Shown here in pieces: positions 44,740 to 55,956 of a DNA stretch of 64,000 nucleotides. Positions within the stretch are counted from its first letter, which is position 1; each line of letters starts with the position of its first letter. The notes below the pieces were generated by a model. That model made no database searches. It was given only the letters and a program-made list of their open reading frames with translations, and had not been told where the DNA came from. This DNA is from Balanoglossus misakiensis (taxonomy: Eukaryota > Hemichordata), in NCBI GenBank assembly GCA_040954595.2, contig CM082590.2:1178001-1242000 (forward strand). Reading direction: 5' to 3'. A program made the position numbers and the translations under genes.

Positions 44740-45618
44740 CGGCATTGTTTCAAGAAGTCTGCGAACTTTCGCAATGCCTTCCCGTCTTTGCCGGAGATTC
44801 TCGGCCATCTTTCGATTTTTTCTCTAAAGGCCTCTGTTACGGCAAAAGAGTTACCGTATCGTTCTTCCAGAATGGTTCTTGCCTCTTCGTATGCTCCTTC
44901 ACTTCAGAGTAAGAAGCATCCGGCGACTGCTTCCTTAGCAGGACCACCCAAATACTTCTTCAGGTGATGGATTCTTTCGATTGGTGGGACCCCTCGTGAT
45001 TTAACTAAGGTGATGAAAGACGATATCCAATCCGGCATTGTTTCAAGAAGTCTGCGAACTTTCGCAATGCCTTCCCGTCTTTGCCGGAGATTCTCGGCCA
45101 TCTTTCGATTTTTTCTCTAAAGGCCTCTGTTACGGCAAAAGAGTTACCGTATCGTTCTTCCAGAATGGTTCTTGCCTCTTCGTATGCTCCTTCACTTCAG
45201 AGTAAGAAGCATCCGGCGACTGCTTCCTTAGCAGGACCACCCAAATACTTCTTCAGGTGATGGATTCTTTCGATTGGTGGGACCCCTCGTGATTTAACTA
45301 AGGTGATGAAAGACGATATCCAATCCGGCATTGTTTCAAGAAGTCTGCGAACTTTCGCAATGCCTTCCCGTCTTTGCCGGAGATTCTCGGCCATCTTTCG
45401 ATTTTTTCTCTAAAGGCCTCTGTTACGGCAAAAGAGTTACCGTATCGTTCTTCCAGAATGGTTCTTGCCTCTTCGTATGCTCCTTCACTTCAGAGTAAGA
45501 AGCATCCGGCGACTGCTTCCTTAGCAGGACCACCCAAATACTTCTTCAGGTGATGGATTCTTTCGATTGGTGGGACCCCTCGTGATTTAACTAAGGTGAT
45601 GAAAGACGATATCCAATC
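44740..45618 (-). repeat. 3 x 293-bp tandem triplication in BEL gag
   Basis: Units 44740-45032, 45033-45325 and 45326-45618, essentially identical. The joints read CCAATCCGG where the ancestral flanks were CTATCCGG and CCAATCTGG, so unequal joining used the TCCGG/TCTGG similarity. Copy A has one unit. Confidence 0.92.
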
Positions 45619-46815
45619 TGGATAAGAAAGTGGGTCTCCCATGAATATTGGTGGTTCGGGTGTAGCAAGTCTGCTCAAGGAAACAGATGTTGCCAAGGCT
45701 TCTGTCAATACCTTGAGGTCTTCTCTGTTCTCCGATGGGCGATATTCATTTGCTGTTGCACGTAGTGTATAATCTTGTGGTTTCGGTTGCGACGTCGACG
45801 GCTTGGTAGTCGGCGGGACGACTGGTTCTGTTTTTACAGTACGCGTGGGAATATGAGCAGCTGGTGTCGACTGGCTGATCGGTTCGGTCTTCACGATAGG
45901 CAACTCGCTCGTCACTGGTGGAAACATAATCTTCGCTAATGGCAGGTTGTCGAGAAGTTCTTCTCTTTCACAAGCAGCTATCTTTGCTTTCTCCACATGT
46001 AGTTCTCCTACTAGTTTCTGTCTTTCTAACACTCTTTTCCTACGACGTATTTCTGCCTCAGCTTCTTCTTGGCGTCTTCTCTCTTCTGCCACAGCCGCCG
46101 CTTGTCGTCTTTTTTCTTCTGCCTCTAAGTGTTCCAATTCCTCTTCATGTGCAGTCTCTTCATGTTTTGCCTCAATTTCCGCCTGTAGGGCAGCTGCCCT
46201 GACAGCAGCGTTTCTCCGTACTGATGACATAGTGGAAGAGCTGGATCGTTTGGATGACCTAGAGCTCGACTTTGTGTGATGTGAAGGCACGGATCCGAAT
46301 GAAACTGAGCTATGAGCATCGGCTCGCGCAATCAGTCGCTGTGCATAATTGATGGCACTATCCACACGCAAATTCAAACGATCGACGGCTTTCAATACAT
46401 CCTCTAAGGGGGTGTCCGACACGGCGCGTATCTGATCATGAATTTCAATCAAAACAATGCGCTCGCGCTCTATTTCTTTCAAAATAGTATATATGTTTTC
46501 CACAGACTCTTTGTCGAATATGTCAGGGTTGTTCACAAATGACAACAACCGATTGTGGGTACGCCAGAACTGCTTCTCCAAATCAATTAACTTACCTTCC
46601 CTAGCTTTCTCAGTAAGCTTGGGTACTCGTTCTGATCTGCGTAATGTGTACACATTTTCATCCATTTCTACATTTGTTTCATGAATCTCTGCTTTTGTTA
46701 CAATTTGATCTGATTCATCAGGCTTACCTTGATCATCAGCGGTTGGCACTGATTCCTGTGTGTCCTTTTCGGCCATAGTTGAACTTGGGTGAACACAACT
46801 AGAGAGCTTAAACAA

Positions 46816-47135
46816 TCACTGTGACTATTCAGTGTTGATAAAATTTAGAAATCTAAACTGAGGAAGTAACACAAGCAATTTGATGCCGGGTAATAATAGT
46901 GAAAAATTTCAAACACTTTGACAAATACAAACTGAGTGAGTTTCAACAAAGGAGACTCTTTGTATCGCAAAGGCTGATGCGAGTGACACTAATGTGCACA
47001 ATTTTGGGACATTGAGAAAACTAAATATTCAAATCACACATGCACACAAGCCAAAATGACAAAGTTCAAAGTTCAATATTAATGTTCAAAGTCAATGTTC
47101 AATATTCTGTCCTGATTCCGAAGGAGTGTCCAAAA
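46816..47135 (-). other. BEL leader between LTR and gag (copy B)
   Basis: Non-coding leader matching 13600-13958 of copy A; it contains repeated TTGAACATT-type words (minus strand). No gene. Confidence 0.5.
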
Positions 47136-48102
47136 TGTTCAATCTGCTGCTTCTGTTAACAGTCGCTGAACATCACTCTTCTCTGCAGTCTGTAGTCTTC
47201 ATGGGTTGATTCAACAGCTGAACCATGTAACGGCGCCCTCGACGACGAGTCTTCGGCTGAACCGATGACGTCACACACAACGATGTAGGACGACGATTTC
47301 ACCTCCAGATCGAACAGCAATAAAATCGTTGAAAGACTTACGTCCGTTCCGAGTTCTGTTTCAAAGGTCCGAGTTCCTACTCGCGCTCGAGTTTTTACTG
47401 TGACCGTCAAAGCTTTTCCGAAATATTCAAAAGTCAGAGTCGAGTTTCTATGTACGGGTCTTCGGTTTATTATCGATAAATCGATCGAGCGATCGCCGAA
47501 CGCGACCGTACGTACGAGACTGTACACAATAGTCGAAAGACTTCGAAAGACGAGATGTGCGCAGACCTCGATGGGAATAGGCCAAATAGACCTCGAGAAT
47601 GACCGAGACTGATTCGAATAGACCGAATAAACCTTGTCTCGAATAGACCGAGTAAACCGTGGTACAAATAGACCGTAAAAACTCGCTGGCGACTTGTAAA
47701 GCCTTGTGGTCCGGAAGTTTCGAAATACGAATGAAATATCGAAGGGTACGAAACGAGAGACGAGGGTGTACTTCACCGTCCCATAGCGAAGTCGAAAACA
47801 CGAGGTAAAATGTGTAGAGATATGACCATCGTAGATGGACTACTTGTAAAACTTTTGGGCGAAATATGGTTTGTCGATGTGTTCACAATGACCTTCAAAG
47901 GTACACATAAAGTCACAACATCTTGCTCTGTGAAAATTAAAAGTCTACAATATGGAAACTCGTAACAAAATATGGAACTATTTTTATGGAGTAAGGTTTT
48001 TAAACAACAAACAGTTCGTGCATATCCCTCAATACAAAAATACGAAATTCCTTTGTTTTTGCATGGCTTCAGCCACAATATATGATGTGCATGCTAACAT
48101 AT
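47136..48102 (-). repeat. Probable LTR of BEL copy B
   Basis: Mirror of 12636-13599. Its first base is the last base of the ATAT duplicated by the Gypsy insertion. The limits are inferred as for copy A. Confidence 0.55.
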
Positions 48103-48679
48103 TGTGATGATGAGGTCATTTTAGTGTGACCTTTACTGGCTAGTAAGATTTCTTTTGTTTAGGGTGACCAGGTGTTGATGAATATTCATTTGATTGACAT
48201 GTATAAATACACATGCTACCATGTGGTCAGGTGGCTATTTTTTTCGCTGGACACAGTGCCGGTAACTTCAGTGCTGGGGACTCCATGCTGCTGTTTGGGA
48301 CCTTTCGCAGGCCGTTTTGTTTGACTTCAAGGACTTCAGAAGTTGTGAGTGCATGCACACAACTTGGACCTAAACCAGACTTTCCTGCTGTTTTGTTTGA
48401 CTTCGAGTTGTAAGTACACACCACTCGGACCGAAACCAGACTTTCCTGTACGTCGGAAGTCTTTGACTTTACTGCATATTTGCTGCTCGTGTGCTTCACG
48501 ACTGGAGTCCTAGCTGAGTATACGGAGTGCTGTGTGTGTTGCTCAGTTTGGTTCGCATTCATTGTTTTATGACCTGTGAATCCCTTTTTTGCCTGCAACT
48601 TAATTTTGTTAGTATAGCGAATAGCCATTAAATACTTTTTATAAAAGGAAAACCACTGACTTCGCCCTTTCTGTCATAA
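48103..48679 (+). repeat. 5' LTR of Gypsy copy B
   Basis: TGTGATGATG...CATAACA. TATAAATA at 48202-48208 is a plausible TATA box for element transcription. Confidence 0.93.
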
Positions 48680-48684
48680 CAGAA

Positions 48685-48701
48685 ATTGGGGGCTCGTCCG
48701 G
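48685..48701 (+). promoter_or_regulatory. Primer-binding site, tRNA-Pro type (Gypsy copy B)
   Basis: TGGGGGCTCGTCCGGGA, complementary to the tRNA-Pro 3' end, five nt after the LTR. Confidence 0.87.
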
Positions 48702-48782
48702 GAATATTTGAATTTGTGTACTCGTTTGAAAATTGTCCAATATATTTGTTTCGGCTTTGTGTGAACTCAGCGGTTTTCCGAC

Positions 48783-49415
48783 ATGCCAGACTTTAGCCCT
48801 GAAGCGTTTATGAAGGAGCCCGATCAAGATGTGTTTGATTCTCTCAGAAAAGAACAGCTTATCATATTAGCACAGTTTCTAAAGGTCCCTGTTAAAAGGT
48901 CTATGAGAAAATTAGAGATACAATACAAGGTAGCGAAATATTTGGTTGATTTGGATGCGTTTGGTGAGACTGCTCTAAAATGTTACGTTTCCGAGTCTAA
49001 AGAAATAGAACTTAAAAAATTAGAAACCCAGTTAGAACTTAAGAGAATTGAACTTCAAATGCAACTTGAAGAGAAGGGGAGAGAAGAAAGATTAGAACTA
49101 CAACGGATGGAATTAGAAATGAAAAGATTAGAGTTAGGTGGTAGGTCAGGTTATCTTGAGACAACTTCAAGTTCGTACAGTTTTGACGTCACAAAACATT
49201 TTAAATTGGTTCCTCATTTCCAGGAGAAAGATGTCGATAAATATTTTCTTCATTTCGAGAAAGTTGCTGAAAGTATGAAGTGGCCTCAAGAATTTTGGTG
49301 CATGCTTTTGCAGAGTGCTTTGGTTGGTAAAGCCAGAGAGGTTTACATACAATTATCAGTTGAGCAAGCTTCTGATTATAACACTGTTAAAGAATTAATA
49401 CTTAAAGTTGGATAA
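48783..49415 (+). pseudogene. Gypsy gag N-terminal half (copy B)
   Basis: 210 codons, MPDFSPEAFMKEPDQD onward. A coiled-coil, Glu/Arg-rich segment lies at about residues 70-120. A capsid-like part follows (YFLHFEKVAESMKWP, LLQSALVGKAREVY, NTVKELILK). At 49406-49411 (AGTTGG) the THAP insertion starts and a TAA follows at once. In Gmr1-type gag the next residues would be the AYE-LVPEAYR region found at 51259. The private LINE of copy A would sit near 49225. Confidence 0.88.
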
Positions 49416-51256
49416 TTTTGACCCTGTTTACGCCCTGAATATTTGCCATTATAGATGTCCTTTCAAAGTTTATGAGCAGTATATTGTACGAAACAATCTC
49501 ACATCCAATAAAATCATACACTTTTCATTGAACAATCGTCGGGCCACCGTCGTTTTTCTTCGAGTTTCTTCGGTACACTTCGGTTTCCGAAAATATCCGA
49601 TAAACTATGTCGTCACAAGTAGACTACTTTGGCTGCCGTACCGGTGCGTAACCAAAGCAGGTGTCATAGGAGAGTCGGAAAAAAGATCAAAAAGATGGTG
49701 AAACGTTGCGTAGCAGCAGGCTGCAGTAAGTCGCATGCGGACAAAGTAAGTTTGTTCACTGTTCCAAGAGATAAGGAACTTTGTGAAGCTTGGACCAAAC
49801 AAGTTAAGAAAACGCGCGACAGGTGGTCAGGACCGTCAAGAAGCAGTGTCCTATGTAGTTCTCACTTCGTCCCAGATTCATTTGAAGAGCGATCGCATCT
49901 AATGGCCGAATTCGGGTTTCAGCATAAGAAAAATCTAAAAGAAGGTGCTGTTCCGACTGTTTTCCTCAAGCCATCGTCGAACGCGACTCGGACTATAAAT
50001 TGTGCAGAAGGCTTCAGTGCGCGTCAACGAGATGCCTTTGCCAAAAGAGGAAGACGCAGGGTAAGTTTCTTACATGTACATATTATTATGACGTTTGCCT
50101 ACGATGTCTTAGTTTATGCACGGATGGTTTCAAAAAAAACTCTCGAAACCCATGAAATAAATACTAGCAATGCCGTTGAAAGTGTTTCGGGGCTTGTTTC
50201 TCTTGGTAGGACAACTCTACCCTGCACCGCTTCCCGTGTTTTTTCCTCTAGAAAACGAGGTGACAAGTGTTTCATTTGATGCGCATGCCGCGATTGACAA
50301 GCCTTATCCAGTGAAACCATCTGGCCTTTCACCCTCCACAATACCAATCCATTCAATTGGCATGAAAGTGTGAATTGTAGTTGATCAAAACGTATCATGC
50401 CATATAGGAGTGAAAATCGCTATTGTATAATTCACTTTCCCTCCAGCATTGCTGCCATTAGTGTAGTTGCCAGGACGTTTTCCGCTATCAATTTGCACCT
50501 TATTTGAAACAAAATTCCCCTAGAGTGTGGATAGATTTGCAAACAAATTTGTGCTTATCAAGATTTGACTAATCATGGTTGTGGTGTATACACTTTCCCT
50601 TCCAGTTAGTAGATGACATTATTTTTACGTAGACCATTTGTTCCGTTTTGGAGATCTTGAAAATTATGATGATTACATTTTCCCATTTTGTTTCAGACTG
50701 CTGTTAGCAGCTCTTCACTACAATGAAAACAGCGACAAGTCACAGGCCAAAACCCGAACCGGACAAGCCCGATGCAGTATCGTATATCCAAAGTACAAGA
50801 AGGGTGGTTATATTGTCCGCAACATCCGTGAGAAAAGTACATACGGTATGAATTTAAATGTTGATGAGTGCTGAATAAAACTGCATGTCAATTGCATTTC
50901 TCGAATGTTTCGACAATATACATTAGTTTCGTTCTATCGTTAAACCATTTTGTTGCATAAATCATTACGAACACGTTTTTGGTTTCTTAATTGTTCCAGA
51001 AGAAGCTGACCAACAAATTAGTCAACCAGATTGTTGGTGGAGAACCACGTCTGCTGACAGACAACTCCAGTACGGGTTCCTGCGCCACTTTGTGATGCCT
51101 TTGAACGTCCAAACAAATACCAGGCTATCGCAGAACGAACGTCAAGATTTCGACGATGAACACTCGGACCCAGTCAATATCGATAATACAACACACGCGA
51201 CTAACACGTTGACTTTAGTACATTGAATTCACTTTAATTTCGTTAAAAACAATTCT
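49412..51256 (+). other. THAP-gene insertion inside Gypsy gag, copy B
   Basis: 1,845 bp with AGTTGG at both edges (49406-49411 and 51257-51262), same length and site as 4647-6491. Simple removal would not restore the gag frame, so a few gag bases were lost or the repeat is chance. No inverted ends were found. Confidence 0.8.
49695..51226 (+). CDS. THAP-domain protein gene within the gag insertion (copy B)
   Basis: Exon 1 49695-50060 (MVKRCVAAGCSKSHADK, WSGPSRSSVLCSSHF, GAVPTVFLKP; donor AGG/GTAAGT), exon 2 50697-50845 (acceptor TTTCAG, donor ACG/GTATGA), exon 3 51000-51226 ending TGA after NTLTLVH. Exons 2-3 are in phase; exon 1-2 are not. The THAP zinc finger (C2CH) has all expected ligands. 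A Ser/Thr-rich open stretch at 50262-50367 (DAHAAIDKPYPVKPSG) could be a further exon but does not fit exon 1 in phase. The gene runs in the same direction as the retroelement, yet its introns persist. Confidence 0.66.
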
Positions 51257-51258
51257 AG

Positions 51259-52650
51259 TTGGTTCCGGAAGCTTACCGCCAGAAGTTTCGAGATTGTGAG
51301 AAAGCAAGGGATCAAACTTATGTTGAATTCGCTCGAACAAAAGAGCAGCTGTTTGACCGTTGGTGTTTTTCTGAGAAGGTTGATGATAAATTTGAAAAAC
51401 TACGACAGCTTGTCTTGATTGAAGAGTTTAAAAGATGTATACATGGGGATATCAGAACGTTTATCGGGGAACAAAAAGCAGAAACGTTGGACGTTGCTTC
51501 ACGTTTGGCCGATGATTATTCTTTGATTCATAAAACACAGGTTGTCAACAAACCATCCCAGTCATTTTCATATAGAAATAACACAGGGAAATTTAACTCG
51601 CTGTCTCCAAAAGATAGTCAGTTTTCGTACAAATCAAATAGCAGTTCACAAAGTTCCCGTGTGAACTCAAAGCCTACCGATGTCAAGTCACAAGTTCCCT
51701 CTACTGGAAGGCATTTTGGTACCATCACTTGTAGTTATTGTAAGAAAGAGGGTCATTTGATATCAGATTGTTTCAAATTGAAAAGAAAACGGGAAAATAA
51801 TCAAAGTGAAGGATACAAGCCAACTGGCTTTATTGCTTCATCATCCAGACTTGAGTCTAATGATATTAATGATGTGGTTAACACATTTTCTGAGGTTGAA
51901 TTTCCAGCCAAGGAAGTCAAGAGTAAATCTCACGATAGCATTATGGGTATTTTCGGACCATTTATTCATGATGGTTTTGTATCACTTTCAAGTGATTTGT
52001 CTTGTGCGACTCCTGTTAAGATTTTAAGAGATACTGGGGCTTCTCAGTCTCTTTTGTTGATAGATACATTGCCGTTTTCTGAAGAGTCGTTTTCAGGTTC
52101 AAACGTTCTTATTAAAGGTGTAGATTCTATTGAGTATACACCTGTTCCACTCCATAACGTGTATTTGTCTTCGGACTTAGTTTCAGGGCCAGTGACTTTG
52201 GGTATTAGGCCTTCTTTACCTTTTGAGGGGATTCACCTTCTTCTTGGAAATGACATTGCGGGGGACAGAGTTGTTACAAATCCACTTGTGACGGACAATC
52301 CTTGTCTTAATCAAGACCAAGATCCAATTGAACAGGAAATTCCTGATTTGTATCCTGCCTGTGCAGTTACTCGAGCTATGTCGAGAAAAACGTCAGATAA
52401 TCTTGATGAGTTTAAAACAAACGTCAAAGACGTTGATTTGACTGACACGTTTCTTAGTCGAGTGTTTGATGCCCAATTACATGAAACTCCATCTGATCAA
52501 AGTGAAATATTTTCTAGGTCACATCTTATTGATGAACAACATAGGGATCTTGAGATTTCATGCTTGTTTGATAGAGTTACTGATGAGACTGATATTTCAG
52601 AGAATTCTGTCTGTTATTATACAAAATCTGTCATACTCATGCGTAAATAG
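51259..52650 (+). pseudogene. Gypsy gag C-terminal half and protease (copy B)
   Basis: As in copy A: SCAN-like helical domain (QKFRDCEKARDQTYVEFAR, LVLIEEFKRCIHGDI), CCHC knuckle CSYCKKEGHLISDC, protease site ILRDTGASQSLLL. It ends in TAG in frame with the integrase. Confidence 0.88.
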
Positions 52651-54744
52651 AGACCTCCAGATGTTTTAGTAAGTGATGTTTGGGCAGTGAAACATCAAAT
52701 TGTTGTTCCAAATTCTTACCGTACAGAAATACTCCGCCTTGCCCATGAAACGCCCATGGCTGGTCACCTTGGTATAAGGAAAACATATCACAAAGTTCTT
52801 GGTCATTTTTACTGGCCCGGTATTCGGAAAGATGTTGCACAATTCTGTAAGTCTTGCCACACATGTCAAATGGTAGGGAAGCCAAATCAAACCATTCCAA
52901 AAGCTCCTTTACAGCCAATTCCTGCATTTCATGAACCATTTAGTAGGATACTCATAGATTGTGTGGGCCCCCTACCCAAAACCAGATCAGGAAATCAATA
53001 TATGTTGACAATAATGTGTACAAGTACTCGCTTCCCTGAAGCCATACCTCTCAGAGATATAAAAGCTAGAACTATAGTGAAAGCTTTAGTCAAGTTTTTT
53101 ACACTTGTTGGTCTCCCGAAGTCTGTCCAGTCTGATCAAGGTTCAAATTTCATGTCTGGAATTTTCCAACAAGTCATGGATCAGCTAGGCATTAAGCAGT
53201 ATAGGTCTTCTGCGTATCATCCTGAGAGCCAAGGTGCTCTTGAACGGTTCCATCAAACTTTGAAAAACATGATTAGGGCGTATTGTTTCGACACAGAACA
53301 GCATTGGGATGATGGGATTCATTTTCTTCTATTTGCAGTGCAAGAGTCTGTTCAAGAATCTTTGGGTTTTAGCCCATTTGAACTTGTGTTTGGGCATACT
53401 GTGCGGGGACCACTTAAATTGCTTAAAGAAAAGTTCTTATCAGATGAAAGTGAGAGTTTGAACCTCTTAGAATATGTATCCGATTTTCGTAGCAGACTTT
53501 CTAGGGCGTGTGAATTGGCTAAAGAAAGCCTGAAGTCATCACAAAGGTCTATGAAAGCAAAATATGATAGAAATACTTCCAAACAGAAGTTTGAGTCTGG
53601 CCAAAAGGTGCTAGTTTTCCTTCCGGTTCCCGGAAAGCCCCTCCAAGCCCGCTATTTTGGTCCTTACACCATTGATAAGAAGTTGACTGATCTAAATTAT
53701 GTTGTGGTAACTCCTGACAGGCGTAAACAAAAACAGTTGTGTCATGTAAATATGCTTAAACCCTACATAGAAAGAAATAGGTCCAATACTAAAGTTGCAG
53801 TTGCACAACCTGTCAATGCAGTCAGTTCTAATATTTGTAATGATAGGGAAGTTGATTTGTGTGAAAACATTCTATGTGACCGACTGAGCACAGCCAGACT
53901 CGAAAACTCTGATATTCTCCAAGATATGGACTCCAAGTTGTCACACCTCCATCCGTCACAGCAACAAGATGTGAAAGAACTGATTCACGAATACAGACAT
54001 TTGTTTCTGGATATTCCATCAAGGACAAACACCATTCATCACGATGTTAATGTGGGTAATTCCCGGCCAGTGAAACAACATCCATACAGACTGAATCCCA
54101 GCAAAGCTAAATACCTCCGTGAGGAGGTGGAATATTTGCTTGACAATGACTTCATTGAAAGAAGTAAAAGTAACTGGAGTTCACCCTGCATCCTCGTTCC
54201 CAAACCTGATGGAAGCTGCCGAATGTGCACGGATTATAGAAAGGTCAACGCCCTTACAAAGACAGACTCTTTTCCTATTCCCCGGATTGACGACTGCATT
54301 GATCGAGTGGGGAAAGCCAAGTATGTAACCAAATTTGATCTGCTCAAGGGCTTCTGGCAAGTCCCTCTGACAGATCGTCCCCGAGAAATATCCGCCTTTG
54401 TTACACCCGATGGATTGTTCCAGTACAAAGTGATGCCATTTGGAATGAAAAACTCACCAGCGACATTTCAGCGCATGATGAATGACGTCACATCTGGACT
54501 AGATGGATGCGACGCGTATGTCGACGACGTAGTGATATATTCGGACACCTGGGATGAACACATGAAAATGATGCGAACGTTCTTTGAACGATTAAGTAAA
54601 GCAAAGTTGACTGTCAATTTGACAAAAACTGCTTTTGGTTGCGCACAAGTGACATACCTAGGACACATTGTCGGTCAGGGCGAGGTAAAGCCAATTAACG
54701 CCAAAGTCAGTGCGATTTCTAATTTTCAACCGCCAAATTGTTAG
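52651..54744 (+). pseudogene. Gypsy pol: integrase followed by reverse transcriptase (copy B)
   Basis: About 697 codons open from the first TAG to a second TAG. Integrase: HHCC (HETPMAGHLG...CKSCHTC), DDE residues in LIDCVGPLP, SDQGSNF and GALERFHQ, then GPY-like ARYFGPYTID. RT: WSSPCILVPKPDG, FDLLKGFWQVPL, YVDDVVIYSD. Integrase N-terminal to RT in one continuous frame proves the Gmr1 order here. The closing TAG precedes KQLMRFLG in the same frame. Confidence 0.93.
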
Positions 54745-55304
54745 AAACAGCTGATGCGCTTTCTTGGTATGGCTGGATACTATAGGAAATTCTGTCCAAA
54801 TTTCTCCACCATTTCTGAGCCTTTGACTCGTTTACTCAGAAAGAATACGAAATTCGTTTGGTCAGATCAGTGTCAGCAGTCATTCGACAAGTTGAACGTC
54901 ATACTGAAAAGTGCCCCAGTTCTCTCAGCGCCAAATTTCAATTTTCCATTCAAATTAGCGGCAGACGCAAGTGATGTAGCCGCTGGCGCCGTTTTATTGC
55001 AAGAAGATGATCAGGGAATAGATCATCCTATTTGTTTAACAACTCGCAGAGAAATTACTCTACCATTGAAAAAGAGTGTTTATCATTGTTATTAGCTTTA
55101 CAGCAATTTGAGGTCTATGTGACTGCTTCAAATTTCCCAATAGTTGTCTACATTGATCACAACCCTCTCGTATTTCTGCAAAAAATAAGAGGCAGGAATC
55201 AAAGGTTCTTGAGATGGAGCTTGATGTTGCAGGAATTTAACCTTGACATCAGACATATCAAGGGTAAAGATAATTTAATTGCAGACTGTCTTTCTCGCGT
55301 TTAG
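54745..55304 (+). pseudogene. Gypsy pol: RNase H (copy B), 16-nt deletion
   Basis: RFLGMAGYYRKFC to DHPIC is open (54754 onward), then 16 nt present in copy A are missing near 55036. The rest (YSTIEKECLSLL, VYIDHNPLVFL, DNLIADCLSRV) reads in a second frame from 55032 to 55304. Confidence 0.9.
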
Positions 55305-55373
55305 AATGCTAAGTATTTGTAAGAGAATTGTAAACATTTTTTTTTTGTAAAAACTTTTCTTTAAGGGGGGGTG

Positions 55374-55952
55374 TGTGATGATGAGGTCATTTTAGTGTGA
55401 CCTTTACTGGCTAGTAAGATTTCTTTTGTTTAGGGTGACCAGGTGTTGATGAATATTCATTTGATTGACATGTATAAATACACATGTTACCATGTGGTCA
55501 GGTGGCTATTTTTTTCGCTGGACACTGTGCCGGTAACTTCAGTGCTGGGGACTCCATGCTGCTGTTTGGGACCTTTCGCAGGCCGTTTTGTTTGACTTCA
55601 AGGACTTCAGAAGTTGTGAGTGCATGCACACCACTTGGACCTAAACCAGACTTTCCTGCTGTTTTGTTTGACTTCGAGTTGTAAGTACACACCACTCGGA
55701 CCGAAACCAGACTTTCCTGTACGTCGGAAGTCTTTGACTTTACTGGATATTTGCTGCTCGTGTGCTTCACGACTGGAGTCCTAGCTGAGTATACGGAGTG
55801 CTGTGTGTGTTGCTCAGTTTGGTTCGCATTCATTGTTTTATGACCTGTGAATCCCTTTTTTGCCTGCAACTTAATTTTGTTAGTATAGCGAATAGCCATT
55901 AAATACTTTTTATAAAAGGAAAACCACTGACTTCGCCCTTTCTGTCATAACA
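55374..55952 (+). repeat. 3' LTR of Gypsy copy B
   Basis: 579 bp, TG...CA, preceded by the purine tract at 55362-55373, followed by ATAT. It differs from the 5' LTR by only a few bases. Confidence 0.94.
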
Positions 55953-55956
55953 ATAT

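Larger units (their letters stand above)
44085..46776 (-). pseudogene. BEL/Pao gag, copy B (tandem array and nonsense codon)
   Basis: N-terminal part 46776-45490 is open from MAEKDTQ through the coiled coil (RRRQEEAEAEIRRRKR, intact here, unlike copy A) to GCFLL, where CGA has become TGA. The 293-bp unit then repeats three times (44740-45618), each carrying the same TGA, so the mutation preceded the amplification. The last part, 44774-44085, carries the zinc knuckles and ends ...RTAMV at TGA. 293 is not a multiple of 3, so the array also breaks frame. Confidence 0.88.
43214..48102 (-). mobile_element. BEL/Pao retrotransposon copy B (3'-truncated mirror of copy A)
   Basis: Minus strand: LTR 48102-47136, gag 46776-44085, protease/RT-start 44122-43217, then the junction to the DUF6589-like segment. 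It lacks the 20.2-kb insertion but has a 3 x 293-bp tandem array in gag. Confidence 0.87.
48103..55952 (+). mobile_element. Gypsy LTR retrotransposon, Gmr1-type, copy B
   Basis: 7,850 bp. LTRs 48103-48679 and 55374-55952; target duplication ATAT (48099-48102 and 55953-55956). Order: LTR, tRNA-Pro site, gag, THAP-gene insertion, gag/PR, INT, RT, RNase H, purine tract TTAAGGGGGGGTG, LTR. It has no LINE. It is defective: the THAP insertion, two TAG codons and a 16-nt deletion in RNase H. Confidence 0.94.
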
